Below are positions 22,274 to 28,641 of a stretch of 28,641 nt of DNA, piece by piece; position 1 is the first letter of the stretch, and each line of letters begins with the position of its first letter. The stretch is from Soonwooa sp023440705 (GTDB lineage Bacteria > Bacteroidota > Bacteroidia > Flavobacteriales > Weeksellaceae). Location: the NCBI GenBank assembly GCA_023440705.1, contig JAEXRP010000047.1:1-28641 (forward strand), in the 5' to 3' direction. Made by a program: the position numbers and the translations under genes. Below the pieces are notes generated by a model that searched no databases, was not told where the DNA came from, and saw nothing but the letters and a program-made list of their open reading frames with translations.

Positions 22274-24085
22274 TTATTTTTGCTTTTTAGACCAAAGATT
22301 CATTTTTCGATCTAAAACATCTAACGGCAAACAACCTTGGCTAAGCACTTCGTCATGGAAAGCCGCAATATTAAATTTATTGCCCAATTGTTTTTGGTAT
22401 TTGTCACGAAGTTCACGGATTTTTAAAGCACCAATTTTATAGCTTAAAGCTTGACCTGGCATCGCCATATAACGCTCCACTTCTGCAGTTGCACCTGCCT
22501 CGTCATAAGCAACATTACTCAAGAAGTATTTAATAGCTTCCTCACGATTCATTTGCCCAGTATGCAAACCTGTATCGATCACCAAACGTACGGCACGTAA
22601 CATTTCGTCACTTAAAGAACCCATTTTTTGGTAAGGATCGGTATAAAGTCCAAATTCAGGACCTAAAGATTCGCAATACAATGCCCAACCTTCTCCATAT
22701 GCGCCTAACCATCCAAATCGCATGAATTTTGGTAACTTGGTATTCTCTTGCTGTAATGAAACTTGATAATGATGTCCTGGAATCGCTTCGTGCAAGAATA
22801 AAGATTCCATTCCAGAAGTCACATTAAATTTTTTAGGATCAGGAATCGGAATATAAAAAATACCTGGACGTTTGCCATCTGGCGTGCCTTGGATATATTC
22901 TGCACTAGCACTCGCTTCACGGAACTTTTCGGTTTGACGGATTTCGAAAGGTGTTTTCGGTGTTACATTAAACATCGTCTGAAGCTTTGGTGTGATTTTA
23001 TCCAAAATTGATTGAAAACCATCCAAAATCTCTTTCGACGTTTTGTAAGGCATTGCCTTCGGATCTTGTTTTACGAAAGTTAAAAACTCTTCCAAACTTC
23101 CTTTGAAACCAACTTTATTTTTAACAACATCCATTTCTTTACGGATTCGTTCCACTTCTTTAAGACCTAAGGCGTGGATTTCGTCTGGCGTTTTATCGGT
23201 CGTTGTCCAACTTTTAACATAGTATTTATAAATATTATCACCAGAAGGAAGCGCATTGTAACCGTCTGTCAATCTAGCTTTCGGAAGATATTCATCTTTT
23301 AAAAAACTATGCATTTTTATGTATGCAGGGACAATTTTACTTTTAATGGCTTCTTGATAAAGCTTAGCGTATTTATTAGCAGAAACAGGTTTAAAGTTCT
23401 GTGGTAAATTTTTGATCGGACCAAAGAAAATATTTTTATTAAAATCTAAAGTGTTAATCTCCTCAGCCGCCATTTGGTCAATCATTTTAACAACCAAAGA
23501 TTTTGGAAGAACAACGCCTTTTGACATCCCCGTTCTGAAATTTGTAATCGCCGCATCCATCCAAAGCGGAAACTGATCCATACGCTTTAACCAATTTTCG
23601 TAATCCAATTCGGTTTTGAAAGGTTGACCTCCTTTCCCACTTCCGAACAACGGAAACTCCAACGGCAAACCAGAAAATTGCGTGAACGGAATATATTCTG
23701 GATGATAAACATAGCGCTCCACCTTATCTTTAAGTGTTGCATCTAGCACATCGTACACCACTTTATCTTCATCCGAAAGTCCATCATAATCGACTTGCTT
23801 GAGCTGTTTTTGTACATCGTTATAAAACGAAATTTCTTTAGAAATAAATTCTGGTGCAATGTTAATTGGCAATTGATCATTATAAAGACTATCACCTTGT
23901 GCAGTAGATTCTAAAGGATACATCTTGAGATATTCCTCATAATATTTATCAGCGATGTCGTTTAGGTTAGAACCTTTGTTGGGCTGATCTTGAACTTTCT
24001 GCACAGGCGAATCATTCTTTTTGCAAGAGCTCGCAGCGACAAGTATCAAAACACCTAGGCTTATATTAATTAGTATCTTCTTCAT
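22274..24085 (-). CDS. DUF885-family lipoprotein, putative zinc metallopeptidase
   Basis: The start is the ATG at 24085-24083, giving 603 residues with a lipoprotein signal and lipobox VAASSC (lipidated Cys21), so the protein is anchored to a membrane outside the cytoplasm. A short Asn/Pro/Lys linker leads into a large mostly helical DUF885 domain. The motif HEAIPGHH (432-439), in LFLHEAIPGHHYQ, is the family's conserved zinc-site-like motif, and a downstream glutamate in AYGEGWALYCE (about 461-471) is the probable further ligand. Related proteins are annotated as peptidases, but the substrate is unknown. The longer in-frame start at 24139 would mask the signal peptide. Confidence 0.88.
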   Translation of the reverse strand: MKKILINISLGVLILVAASSCKKNDSPVQKVQDQPNKGSNLNDIADKYYEEYLKMYPLESTAQGDSLYNDQLPINIAPEFISKEISFYNDVQKQLKQVDYDGLSDEDKVVYDVLDATLKDKVERYVYHPEYIPFTQFSGLPLEFPLFGSGKGGQPFKTELDYENWLKRMDQFPLWMDAAITNFRTGMSKGVVLPKSLVVKMIDQMAAEEINTLDFNKNIFFGPIKNLPQNFKPVSANKYAKLYQEAIKSKIVPAYIKMHSFLKDEYLPKARLTDGYNALPSGDNIYKYYVKSWTTTDKTPDEIHALGLKEVERIRKEMDVVKNKVGFKGSLEEFLTFVKQDPKAMPYKTSKEILDGFQSILDKITPKLQTMFNVTPKTPFEIRQTEKFREASASAEYIQGTPDGKRPGIFYIPIPDPKKFNVTSGMESLFLHEAIPGHHYQVSLQQENTKLPKFMRFGWLGAYGEGWALYCESLGPEFGLYTDPYQKMGSLSDEMLRAVRLVIDTGLHTGQMNREEAIKYFLSNVAYDEAGATAEVERYMAMPGQALSYKIGALKIRELRDKYQKQLGNKFNIAAFHDEVLSQGCLPLDVLDRKMNLWSKKQK

Positions 24086-24196
24086 ATTACAAATTGGACT
24101 TATAGCTAACAAAATTAACGAAATCTCATAACTTTTCAATTATAATAATTGATGTAAAATTTTAAAACAAAAATTTTCCCAATTAAATCAATTTTT

Positions 24197-24204
24197 TATC
24201 TTTG
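24197..24204 (+). promoter_or_regulatory. Bacteroidota -7 element for the acidic protein gene
   Basis: TATCTTTG matches TAnnTTTG exactly and ends 50 nt before the ATG at 24255, giving a leader of about 45 nt. No -33 TTG is visible at typical spacing. Confidence 0.5.
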
Positions 24205-24254
24205 TTCTAATACAATAATCAATTTAAAAACAAACAACATTAGTAAACCTTACA

Positions 24255-24713
24255 ATGAAAGGGCTATTAAAAATTTATCATCCGGATGAAACTTTAAAAT
24301 ATCACATCCAGAACACGTATTGCAAAGCAGTCTACAACAATTCGTTAAACACTTTGGAAGTTGAAATAATTACGGATGACTCTCTAGATCATGTAGATGA
24401 CGATTCGCTTCAGTACAATTTTCCACAATTGTCGTTCAAAGTTTCCGACTTTCCAATTAACTCCGAAAATCTTCAAAATCAAAGTTTTAAAATCGATGAT
24501 AACGACGATGTAGTCTATACGGAAGTTGATCTGTTCGACGACGAAGATGCTTATCTTTATGAAAATGAATTAAGCTTTGACCTTAACGAAAATGGTGAGT
24601 TACAACTTTTTTGGCAAGGCGAAATAGATGACTTCTACACAGGTAGCGACGAGACGATTCCATTTAAGCTAAAATGTCATTTCAAACAAGATGACATCGA
24701 AGTTGATGACTAG
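24255..24713 (+). CDS. Acidic conserved hypothetical protein
   Basis: The 152-residue protein starts MKGLLKIYHPDETLKYHI. It has no signal peptide or membrane segment, and about a quarter of its residues are Asp or Glu, clustered in runs such as DHVDDD, DDNDD and FDDEDAY. Alternating hydrophobic strands suggest a beta-rich cytoplasmic fold. I do not recognise the family and give no function. It has its own TAnnTTTG promoter and its own terminator hairpin, so it is probably transcribed apart from the TonB-like cluster that follows. Confidence 0.7.
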   Translation: MKGLLKIYHPDETLKYHIQNTYCKAVYNNSLNTLEVEIITDDSLDHVDDDSLQYNFPQLSFKVSDFPINSENLQNQSFKIDDNDDVVYTEVDLFDDEDAYLYENELSFDLNENGELQLFWQGEIDDFYTGSDETIPFKLKCHFKQDDIEVDD

Positions 24714-24740
24714 TCGATAATTTAACCTAATAATATAAAA

Positions 24741-24788
24741 CCTATCTAACTCGTTATAGTAACAATTTATAACGACAGATAGGCTTTT
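24741..24788 (+). terminator. Two-part hairpin terminator after the acidic protein gene
   Basis: CCTATCT (24741-24747) pairs with AGATAGG (24777-24783), and inside it CGTTATA (24752-24758) pairs with TATAACG (24768-24774), separated by a small internal loop and capped by a 9-nt loop. CTTTTCT follows. It sits 27 nt after the stop codon. Confidence 0.75.
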
Positions 24789-24809
24789 CTGTAATAAAAC
24801 CAAAAGTAA

Positions 24810-25739
24810 ATGTATCAAGATCTAGACGACATAGTATTTGAAGACCGACATAAAGCTTACGGCGCTTATGCTTTTCGTAAACATTATGACCATACACTTA
24901 CGAAGGCTTTATTAATAGGTGTTTCCGTATTTTTGTTATTGTTTTTATTGTTCTTTTCAGGAGTAAAAGCACCCAATGACAAAAAAAATGAGCACGAAGA
25001 CATGGTACAAATGGATGTTACCAATATGCTCATTAATTTTGGAGACAACACCAACGGAAAAGGCATCGAAGAACCGAAAAAATCAGAATCTAGCCCTGCT
25101 CCACTTATTGAAAAACATCAGGAAGAGATTGCGGAAGTAGAAAAACCAAGCATCGAAAAGGCAGACAAACCAATTCCTGAAAACACAGTCCCTGTCCCAA
25201 CACGGGAAAAAGCGGTTGTTGTTACACCAAAAGCTTCTAAAGCTGATAAAAAAGCGAAAACAAATACGACGTCTACAACGGTTGCTAAATCTGATGCCGC
25301 ACCAAAAATAAAAGGTCCGATAAAGAAAGAAGGCGGAACTGGCGATGGACGAGGTAACGCCGCAATTGGAAACCTACTTGCAGGTCGAGGTACAAAGGGA
25401 TCAAGCCAAGGTACAGGCTCTGGTAGCGGAAATGCAGGAGACCCACTTGGCGGCGCAGGAGATGGCGATAGCAAAATTGGTGTTGATCGAAAATTGGTTG
25501 GATTTATCCCCGGAACCATGGGACGTGGTGGCGCACAACCAAAACATGATTGTTCTGGATCAGGTAGCATAAGTATCGCCTACACAGTTGACAAAGCAGG
25601 AAATGTTATTTCAGCATCGCGTGCTGGCGGCGTTTCGGATCCTTGTGTTGTGTCGACTTCTATTAAATGGGTGAAGCAATATGTGAAAGCGGAAAAATCT
25701 CCTGTTTCATCAAAAGGAACCTATAAAATCGTGTTTTAA
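24810..25739 (+). CDS. TonB-like energy-transducer protein with Gly-rich linker
   Basis: The 309-residue protein has the Bacteroidota TonB N-terminus: a cytoplasmic stretch with FEDRHKAYGAYAFRKHY (10-26), then one membrane anchor (about 32-51). A long Pro/Lys/Glu-rich periplasmic region (about 55-170) passes into a Gly-rich linker (about 174-222), then a compact C-terminal domain (about 224-309). That domain contains RKLVGFIPGTMG (227-238), Cys248, a YTVDKAGNVISA strand (258-269), SDPC with Cys279, and a final GTYKIVF strand, as in a TonB C-terminal domain that would contact outer-membrane receptors. The same domain, with cysteines spaced identically, recurs in the gene at 26437. ExbB follows after 57 nt. 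Confidence 0.82.
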   Translation: MYQDLDDIVFEDRHKAYGAYAFRKHYDHTLTKALLIGVSVFLLLFLLFFSGVKAPNDKKNEHEDMVQMDVTNMLINFGDNTNGKGIEEPKKSESSPAPLIEKHQEEIAEVEKPSIEKADKPIPENTVPVPTREKAVVVTPKASKADKKAKTNTTSTTVAKSDAAPKIKGPIKKEGGTGDGRGNAAIGNLLAGRGTKGSSQGTGSGSGNAGDPLGGAGDGDSKIGVDRKLVGFIPGTMGRGGAQPKHDCSGSGSISIAYTVDKAGNVISASRAGGVSDPCVVSTSIKWVKQYVKAEKSPVSSKGTYKIVF

Positions 25740-25764
25740 ATTTCTTTAAAACCTAATAATAACC

Positions 25765-25772
25765 TAACTTTA
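25765..25772 (+). promoter_or_regulatory. Weak -7-like element before the ExbB-like gene
   Basis: TAACTTTA differs from TAnnTTTG only in the last base and ends 24 nt before the ATG at 25797. It could start a transcript for the ExbB-like and second TonB-like genes. Confidence 0.3.
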
Positions 25773-25796
25773 ACGTCATAAAATTTTTAAAATCAA

Positions 25797-26435
25797 ATGG
25801 CAGACAAACATATTTCTGTATTAGAATTTCTTTTTGGTGGTGGACTTATTGAAACACTTATCGTTATCGTTTTATTTCTTATCGGACTGGCGGTATGTTA
25901 CTTCTTTGTAGTTCGTGTTTTAAAACTTAATAAAGAAAATAAAGTTGACCCTTATTTGATTAAAAATATTAATGACATGCTCAGCGAAGCGCGTGTTGAT
26001 GCGGCTATTGACTTTTGTAGAAGAGATAATTCTCCCGAAGCACGTTGTATAGAAAAAGGACTTTCGCGTGTTGGTCGACCGATCAGCGAAATTTCTAACG
26101 CAATGGAAACTCAAGCGCAGGTTGAAGTTCATTATGCTGAAAAATACGTTAACTATTTAGCAAGTTTTTCTGGTATTGCGCCTATTTTGGGAAGCATCGG
26201 AAGTGTCATTGCATTTGCTTCTATTTTTTCTGGGATGAGTCACACCTCTATTGATTCTCAACAAGTAATGTCAGCCGTTTTCTATAAAGCCTTATCACCA
26301 GCTTTGGTTGGATTAATTGTTGGTTTTTTAGCCTATATTTTCAATAATTATTTAGTAGCAAAAATCGATTATATGGTGATGAAAATTCAATACCATACCA
26401 ACGAATTTTTAGACGTTATTAACAAGCCTGCATAA
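25797..26435 (+). CDS. ExbB/TolQ/MotA-family proton-channel protein
   Basis: The 212-residue membrane protein has the three-helix layout of ExbB/TolQ: TM1 about 18-40, a cytoplasmic helical loop (about 42-118), TM2 about 122-146 and TM3 about 162-188. In the family, ExbB pentamers surround an ExbD dimer and conduct protons to energise TonB. The TM2 motif reads LGSIGSVIAF where ExbB commonly has 'LGLLGTVxG', placing Ser136 at the conserved pore threonine. TM3 reads ALSPALVGLIVGFLAYIFNN instead of the usual 'TAxGLxVAIPA'. The gene ends 1 nt before the second TonB-like gene. No ExbD is encoded beside it. Confidence 0.85.
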   Translation: MADKHISVLEFLFGGGLIETLIVIVLFLIGLAVCYFFVVRVLKLNKENKVDPYLIKNINDMLSEARVDAAIDFCRRDNSPEARCIEKGLSRVGRPISEISNAMETQAQVEVHYAEKYVNYLASFSGIAPILGSIGSVIAFASIFSGMSHTSIDSQQVMSAVFYKALSPALVGLIVGFLAYIFNNYLVAKIDYMVMKIQYHTNEFLDVINKPA

Positions 26436-26436
26436 A

Positions 26437-27087
26437 ATGAATTTCCGCAGAAAAACCAAAGCTTTAACCGGAATTCCTGTTGGGATCTACATCGTCCTTG
26501 CCATATTAGTCGTTAGTTTGTTTTGGGCAAATTCTAGATTCACACATCCCGAAGCTAGCATACCCAATGCGGCTATTGACAGTCTTGTAGTTGCGCCTGA
26601 AACTATAGCTGAAGAACCTGAAATAGACAGTCTTTCAAAACCTGAAATTTACGTTCCTGATGTTGCTGTACAACCTATTGACTCTGTTATTACAAAACCT
26701 AGCGCCAAAGAAGAATCTCTTATAACAAAGGAAGACGAAAATGTCGCTAACCAAAAGAAAGAGGATTTAAAAGCTAAAAAAGAGGAAGAAAAAAAATCTA
26801 AAGAGCCTAAGAAAACCAAGATTGGTACAGAACGAAAACTAACAGCCTTTATCCCAGGAACTATGGGTAAAGCAGGAAAGTTGCCGACTAATAATTGTAA
26901 AGCTAAAGGCGAATTAAGCATGTACATTACTGTGGATGAAGCCGGAAATGTGACTTCCGCTGGTCGCAACAAAGGAATTTCGGATCCATGTGCGGTTACT
27001 GCCGCTGTTATTTGGTTAAAAAAATACGTGAAAGCGGAGAAAAAAACCAACGAAACATCAACTGGAACTTACATCATTAAGTTTTAA
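26437..27087 (+). CDS. Second TonB-like protein in the position normally held by exbD
   Basis: The 216-residue protein starts MNFRRKTKALTG, like the cytoplasmic start of many ExbD proteins, then has one membrane segment (about 14-32) without the ExbD membrane aspartate. A Pro/Glu then Lys/Glu-rich periplasmic stalk (about 35-128) follows. The C-terminal domain (130-216) is clearly homologous to that of the TonB-like protein at 24810: RKLTAFIPGTMG, Cys154, ITVDEAGNVTSAGR, SDPC with Cys185, a conserved WLKKYVKAEK and the final GTYIIKF. It starts 1 nt after the ExbB-like stop, so co-translation is likely. It is best described as a short TonB-like transducer; it is not an ExbD. Confidence 0.8.
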   Translation: MNFRRKTKALTGIPVGIYIVLAILVVSLFWANSRFTHPEASIPNAAIDSLVVAPETIAEEPEIDSLSKPEIYVPDVAVQPIDSVITKPSAKEESLITKEDENVANQKKEDLKAKKEEEKKSKEPKKTKIGTERKLTAFIPGTMGKAGKLPTNNCKAKGELSMYITVDEAGNVTSAGRNKGISDPCAVTAAVIWLKKYVKAEKKTNETSTGTYIIKF

Positions 27088-27104
27088 ATTTTTATTAAAC
27101 TTTT

Positions 27105-27128
27105 GAATCTTTATCAATCTAAAGATTC
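27105..27128 (+). terminator. Hairpin between the second TonB-like gene and folC
   Basis: GAATCTTT (27105-27112) and AAAGATTC (27121-27128) form a perfect 8-bp stem with an 8-nt loop, 17 nt after the stop. There is no T-run right after it, so it may be a weak terminator or only a processing or stability hairpin. Confidence 0.35.
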
Positions 27129-27135
27129 TCAGCAT

Positions 27136-27143
27136 TACTTTTA
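27136..27143 (+). promoter_or_regulatory. Weak -7-like element before folC
   Basis: TACTTTTA differs from TAnnTTTG only in the last base and ends 18 nt before the folC ATG. No clear -33 TTG. Confidence 0.3.
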
Positions 27144-27161
27144 CACCATAATTAAAGAATT

Positions 27162-28430
27162 ATGTCGTTAAAATCTCCTAAAGAATTTACAGAACAAAAT
27201 TATCAAGATGCCATCGATTGGCTATTTGCGCAAGTTCCCAACTATCAACGTGATGGGCAATCTGCCTACAAACCTGGTTTACAAAATATCACCAAACTTT
27301 GCGAGCATTTCGGAAATCCGCAAAACAGCCTAAAATGCATCCACATTGGCGGAACTAACGGCAAAGGTTCTACGAGTAATATGTTGGCATCCATTCTTCA
27401 AGAAGCGGGCTACAAAGTAGGACTTTACAATTCTCCACATTTAATCCATTTTACAGAACGCATCAAAGTTGACGGAAAGCAGTGTGATAAGCATTTTGTA
27501 TATGAAATGATTCTAAAATTGCAAGAGCTTCCCGACGAGATTCAGCCATCTTTTTTTGAATTTACAACCATTATGGCATTTGAATTCTTTAAACGTCAAA
27601 ATGTCGCTTATGCGATTATTGAAGTTGGTCTAGGCGGACGACTAGATGCCACCAATATTATTAAACCTTTGGTGAGCGCTATTACAAATGTACAGTTGGA
27701 TCATCAAAATGTTTTGGGTGATACAATCGAACAAATCGCATTCGAAAAGGCTGGTATTATTAAAGCTAATGTTCCGATAATTTTTGGTGATGAAAATCCA
27801 ATCGTCAAAGATATTATCAAAAATAAGGCTTTAGAAGTTGGCGCAATGTATATCGATGCCACAGAATTAAATATCGACTATCCATCGGACTTACAAGGTA
27901 TTTATCAAGCTAAAAATAAAAAGGTAGTATTTGCGATTGTTGAAGAATTAAAAAAACTTGGATTAAATATAACTGAAGAAAATATCCGTGAAGGCTTTCT
28001 TAATGTTCATAAAAACACTGGTTTTATCGGACGTTGGTTTATTTTCGCTGAAAAACCGTTGACAATTTGCGACACAGGACATAATCAAGCTGGGTTAGAG
28101 CAAGTTTTTGAACAGCTTAATTCATTTCCACAAAAAAAACATATCGTTTTAGGTTTTGTCAATGACAAAAAAATAGATGAAGTCATTAAAATTCTTCCAG
28201 AAAACTCGACTTACTATTTTGTAAAACCTGCTATACATCGTGGTCGACACCCAGAAGATTATAAAAATCTATTAGAAGAAGCGAAAATTTTTTATAAAAT
28301 TTTTGACAATGTACAAGACGGCTATCTTGCTGCAAAACAAGAAACTACAGATGACGAAATTATTTTTATTGGTGGAAGTAACTTTGTTGTCGGAGAATTT
28401 TTAGAAAAAAATTTGGAGAGTAAAGAATAA
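27162..28430 (+). CDS. folC: Bifunctional folylpolyglutamate synthase / dihydrofolate synthase
   Basis: FolC adds glutamate to dihydropteroate and then to folates with ATP in the cytoplasm. The 422 residues show the Mur-ligase-like P-loop GGTNGKGST (63-71), the family signature EVGLGGRLDATN (154-165), the following TNVQLDH segment with the conserved Asp-His pair (about 175-181), and a C-terminal ligase domain (from about 300) with CDTGHNQAG. Length is normal. It follows the TonB-like cluster after 74 nt; the tRNA promoter's -33 element lies inside its last codons. Confidence 0.96.
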   Translation: MSLKSPKEFTEQNYQDAIDWLFAQVPNYQRDGQSAYKPGLQNITKLCEHFGNPQNSLKCIHIGGTNGKGSTSNMLASILQEAGYKVGLYNSPHLIHFTERIKVDGKQCDKHFVYEMILKLQELPDEIQPSFFEFTTIMAFEFFKRQNVAYAIIEVGLGGRLDATNIIKPLVSAITNVQLDHQNVLGDTIEQIAFEKAGIIKANVPIIFGDENPIVKDIIKNKALEVGAMYIDATELNIDYPSDLQGIYQAKNKKVVFAIVEELKKLGLNITEENIREGFLNVHKNTGFIGRWFIFAEKPLTICDTGHNQAGLEQVFEQLNSFPQKKHIVLGFVNDKKIDEVIKILPENSTYYFVKPAIHRGRHPEDYKNLLEEAKIFYKIFDNVQDGYLAAKQETTDDEIIFIGGSNFVVGEFLEKNLESKE

Positions 28431-28442
28431 GTTGTATATTTG
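28413..28442 (+). promoter_or_regulatory. Strong Bacteroidota promoter for the tRNA gene
   Basis: TTG (28413-28415), 19 nt, then TATATTTG (28435-28442): a full match to the Bacteroidota -33/-7 consensus at its preferred spacing and the best promoter in the window. Its -33 lies within the end of folC. The pre-tRNA leader contains a small CGAGA/TCTCG hairpin (28455-28459 and 28467-28471). Confidence 0.75.
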
Positions 28443-28477
28443 CACCACTCAAAACGAGAAAATAAATCTCGAAAAGA

Positions 28478-28555
28478 GGGTTCTTAGCTCAGTTGGTTCA
28501 GAGCATCTCGTTTACTCCGAGAGGGTCGGCGGTTCGAGCCCGTCACCGCCCACCA
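28478..28555 (+). tRNA. tRNA-Val (anticodon TAC), apparently chimeric
   Basis: A 78-nt tRNA shape is present: D arm GCTC/GAGC, anticodon stem TCTCG/CGAGA (28506-28510 and 28518-28522), loop TTTACTC with anticodon TAC at 28513-28515, T arm GGCGG-TTCGAGC-CCGTC and a templated CCA at 28553-28555. The 5' acceptor strand GGGTTCT does not match the 3' strand ACCGCCC: two opposed pairs are mismatches (T-C, C-C) and one is a G-T wobble. ACCGCCC would pair perfectly with GGGCGGT, as in high-GC proteobacterial tRNA-Val. T follows the anticodon where A is usual. The 5' half therefore fits this genome and the 3' half another one. Confidence 0.8.
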
Positions 28556-28641
28556 TGCGCAGTTCCTTCAATTGTCGGCCATTTTCGGGAACGAGCGCGC
28601 CGATGTGACGGCCCCCGGGCTCGCCCGGCCGTGCCCAGGTT
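28556..28641. other. High-GC tail, probably foreign to this contig
   Basis: These 86 bases are about 67% GC by hand count, against the strongly AT-rich window. No ORF was found: the ATG at 28554 meets a stop after 17 codons. A GC hairpin CCGGG-CTCG-CCCGG (28615-28619 and 28624-28628) is present. Taken with the mismatched tRNA it looks like sequence from a high-GC organism joined during assembly. Confidence 0.75.

Noticed and set aside
25118..25570. A 150-codon minus-strand frame rich in Pro and Ser
   Set aside because: It mirrors the Gly-rich and Lys/Glu-rich linker of the TonB-like protein; low-complexity coding DNA gives open antisense frames.
25345..25572. A 75-codon plus-strand frame inside the TonB-like gene
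   Set aside because: It is another frame of the Gly-rich linker; the main frame is continuous and has a conserved C-terminal domain.
26649..27050. A 133-codon minus-strand frame inside the second TonB-like gene
   Set aside because: Antisense to a conserved domain, no recognisable motif, no promoter.
28556..28641. Start of a genomic island integrated in tRNA-Val
   Set aside because: Integration normally regenerates a functional tRNA 3' half; here the acceptor stem is broken and no integrase or att repeat is visible, so an assembly join is simpler.

Overview
The window is an AT-rich chromosomal segment from a member of the Bacteroidota, most likely class Flavobacteriia and close to the Chryseobacterium/Weeksellaceae group. 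The reasons are the proteins themselves (an S46 dipeptidyl-peptidase, a Bacteroidota-type TonB with a YGAY N-terminus, a DUF4919 protein and a DUF6122-like protein), the absence of Shine-Dalgarno sequences, and at least six exact matches to the Bacteroidota -7 promoter element TAnnTTTG in front of genes. The content is mainly chromosomal housekeeping: no phage, transposon or CRISPR array was seen.

Layout. Positions 1-4690 (minus strand) hold the cell-elongation cluster mreB-mreC-mreD-mrdA(PBP2)-rodA, with rodA cut by the window edge. Positions 4947-8843 (plus) hold hemA-hemC-hemD-hemE, which takes glutamyl-tRNA to coproporphyrinogen III apart from the HemB step, and closes with a bidirectional terminator. 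Positions 8881-9667 carry two small secreted Lys/Ala-rich proteins on the minus strand that share leader motifs. A YkgJ-like cysteine-cluster protein and a truncated globin follow, diverging around a GC-rich structured element. A tightly packed minus-strand run covers 15715-10861: hflX, DUF4919 protein, CPA1 antiporter, CatA-like acetyltransferase, AlkD-like glycosylase and a small membrane protein. Next are a small unknown gene, OsmC, a META-domain lipoprotein, the S46 peptidase, a ChaA-type antiporter, a GNAT acetyltransferase, a second GC-rich structured element, the divergent pair bcp/nth, and a DUF885 lipoprotein.

The last part (24255-28430) has an acidic unknown protein, a TonB-like protein, an ExbB-like proton channel, a second TonB-like protein in the place where ExbD is expected, and folC. 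No ExbD is present here, and the two TonB-like proteins share an unusual two-cysteine C-terminal domain. This is the most interesting possible biology in the window.

The right edge is probably an assembly chimera. A tRNA-Val gene with a textbook flavobacterial promoter begins normally, but its 3' acceptor strand does not pair with its 5' strand, and the DNA after it is about 67% GC. The sequence seems to switch to a high-GC organism inside the conserved tRNA. Positions after about 28511 should not be treated as this genome.
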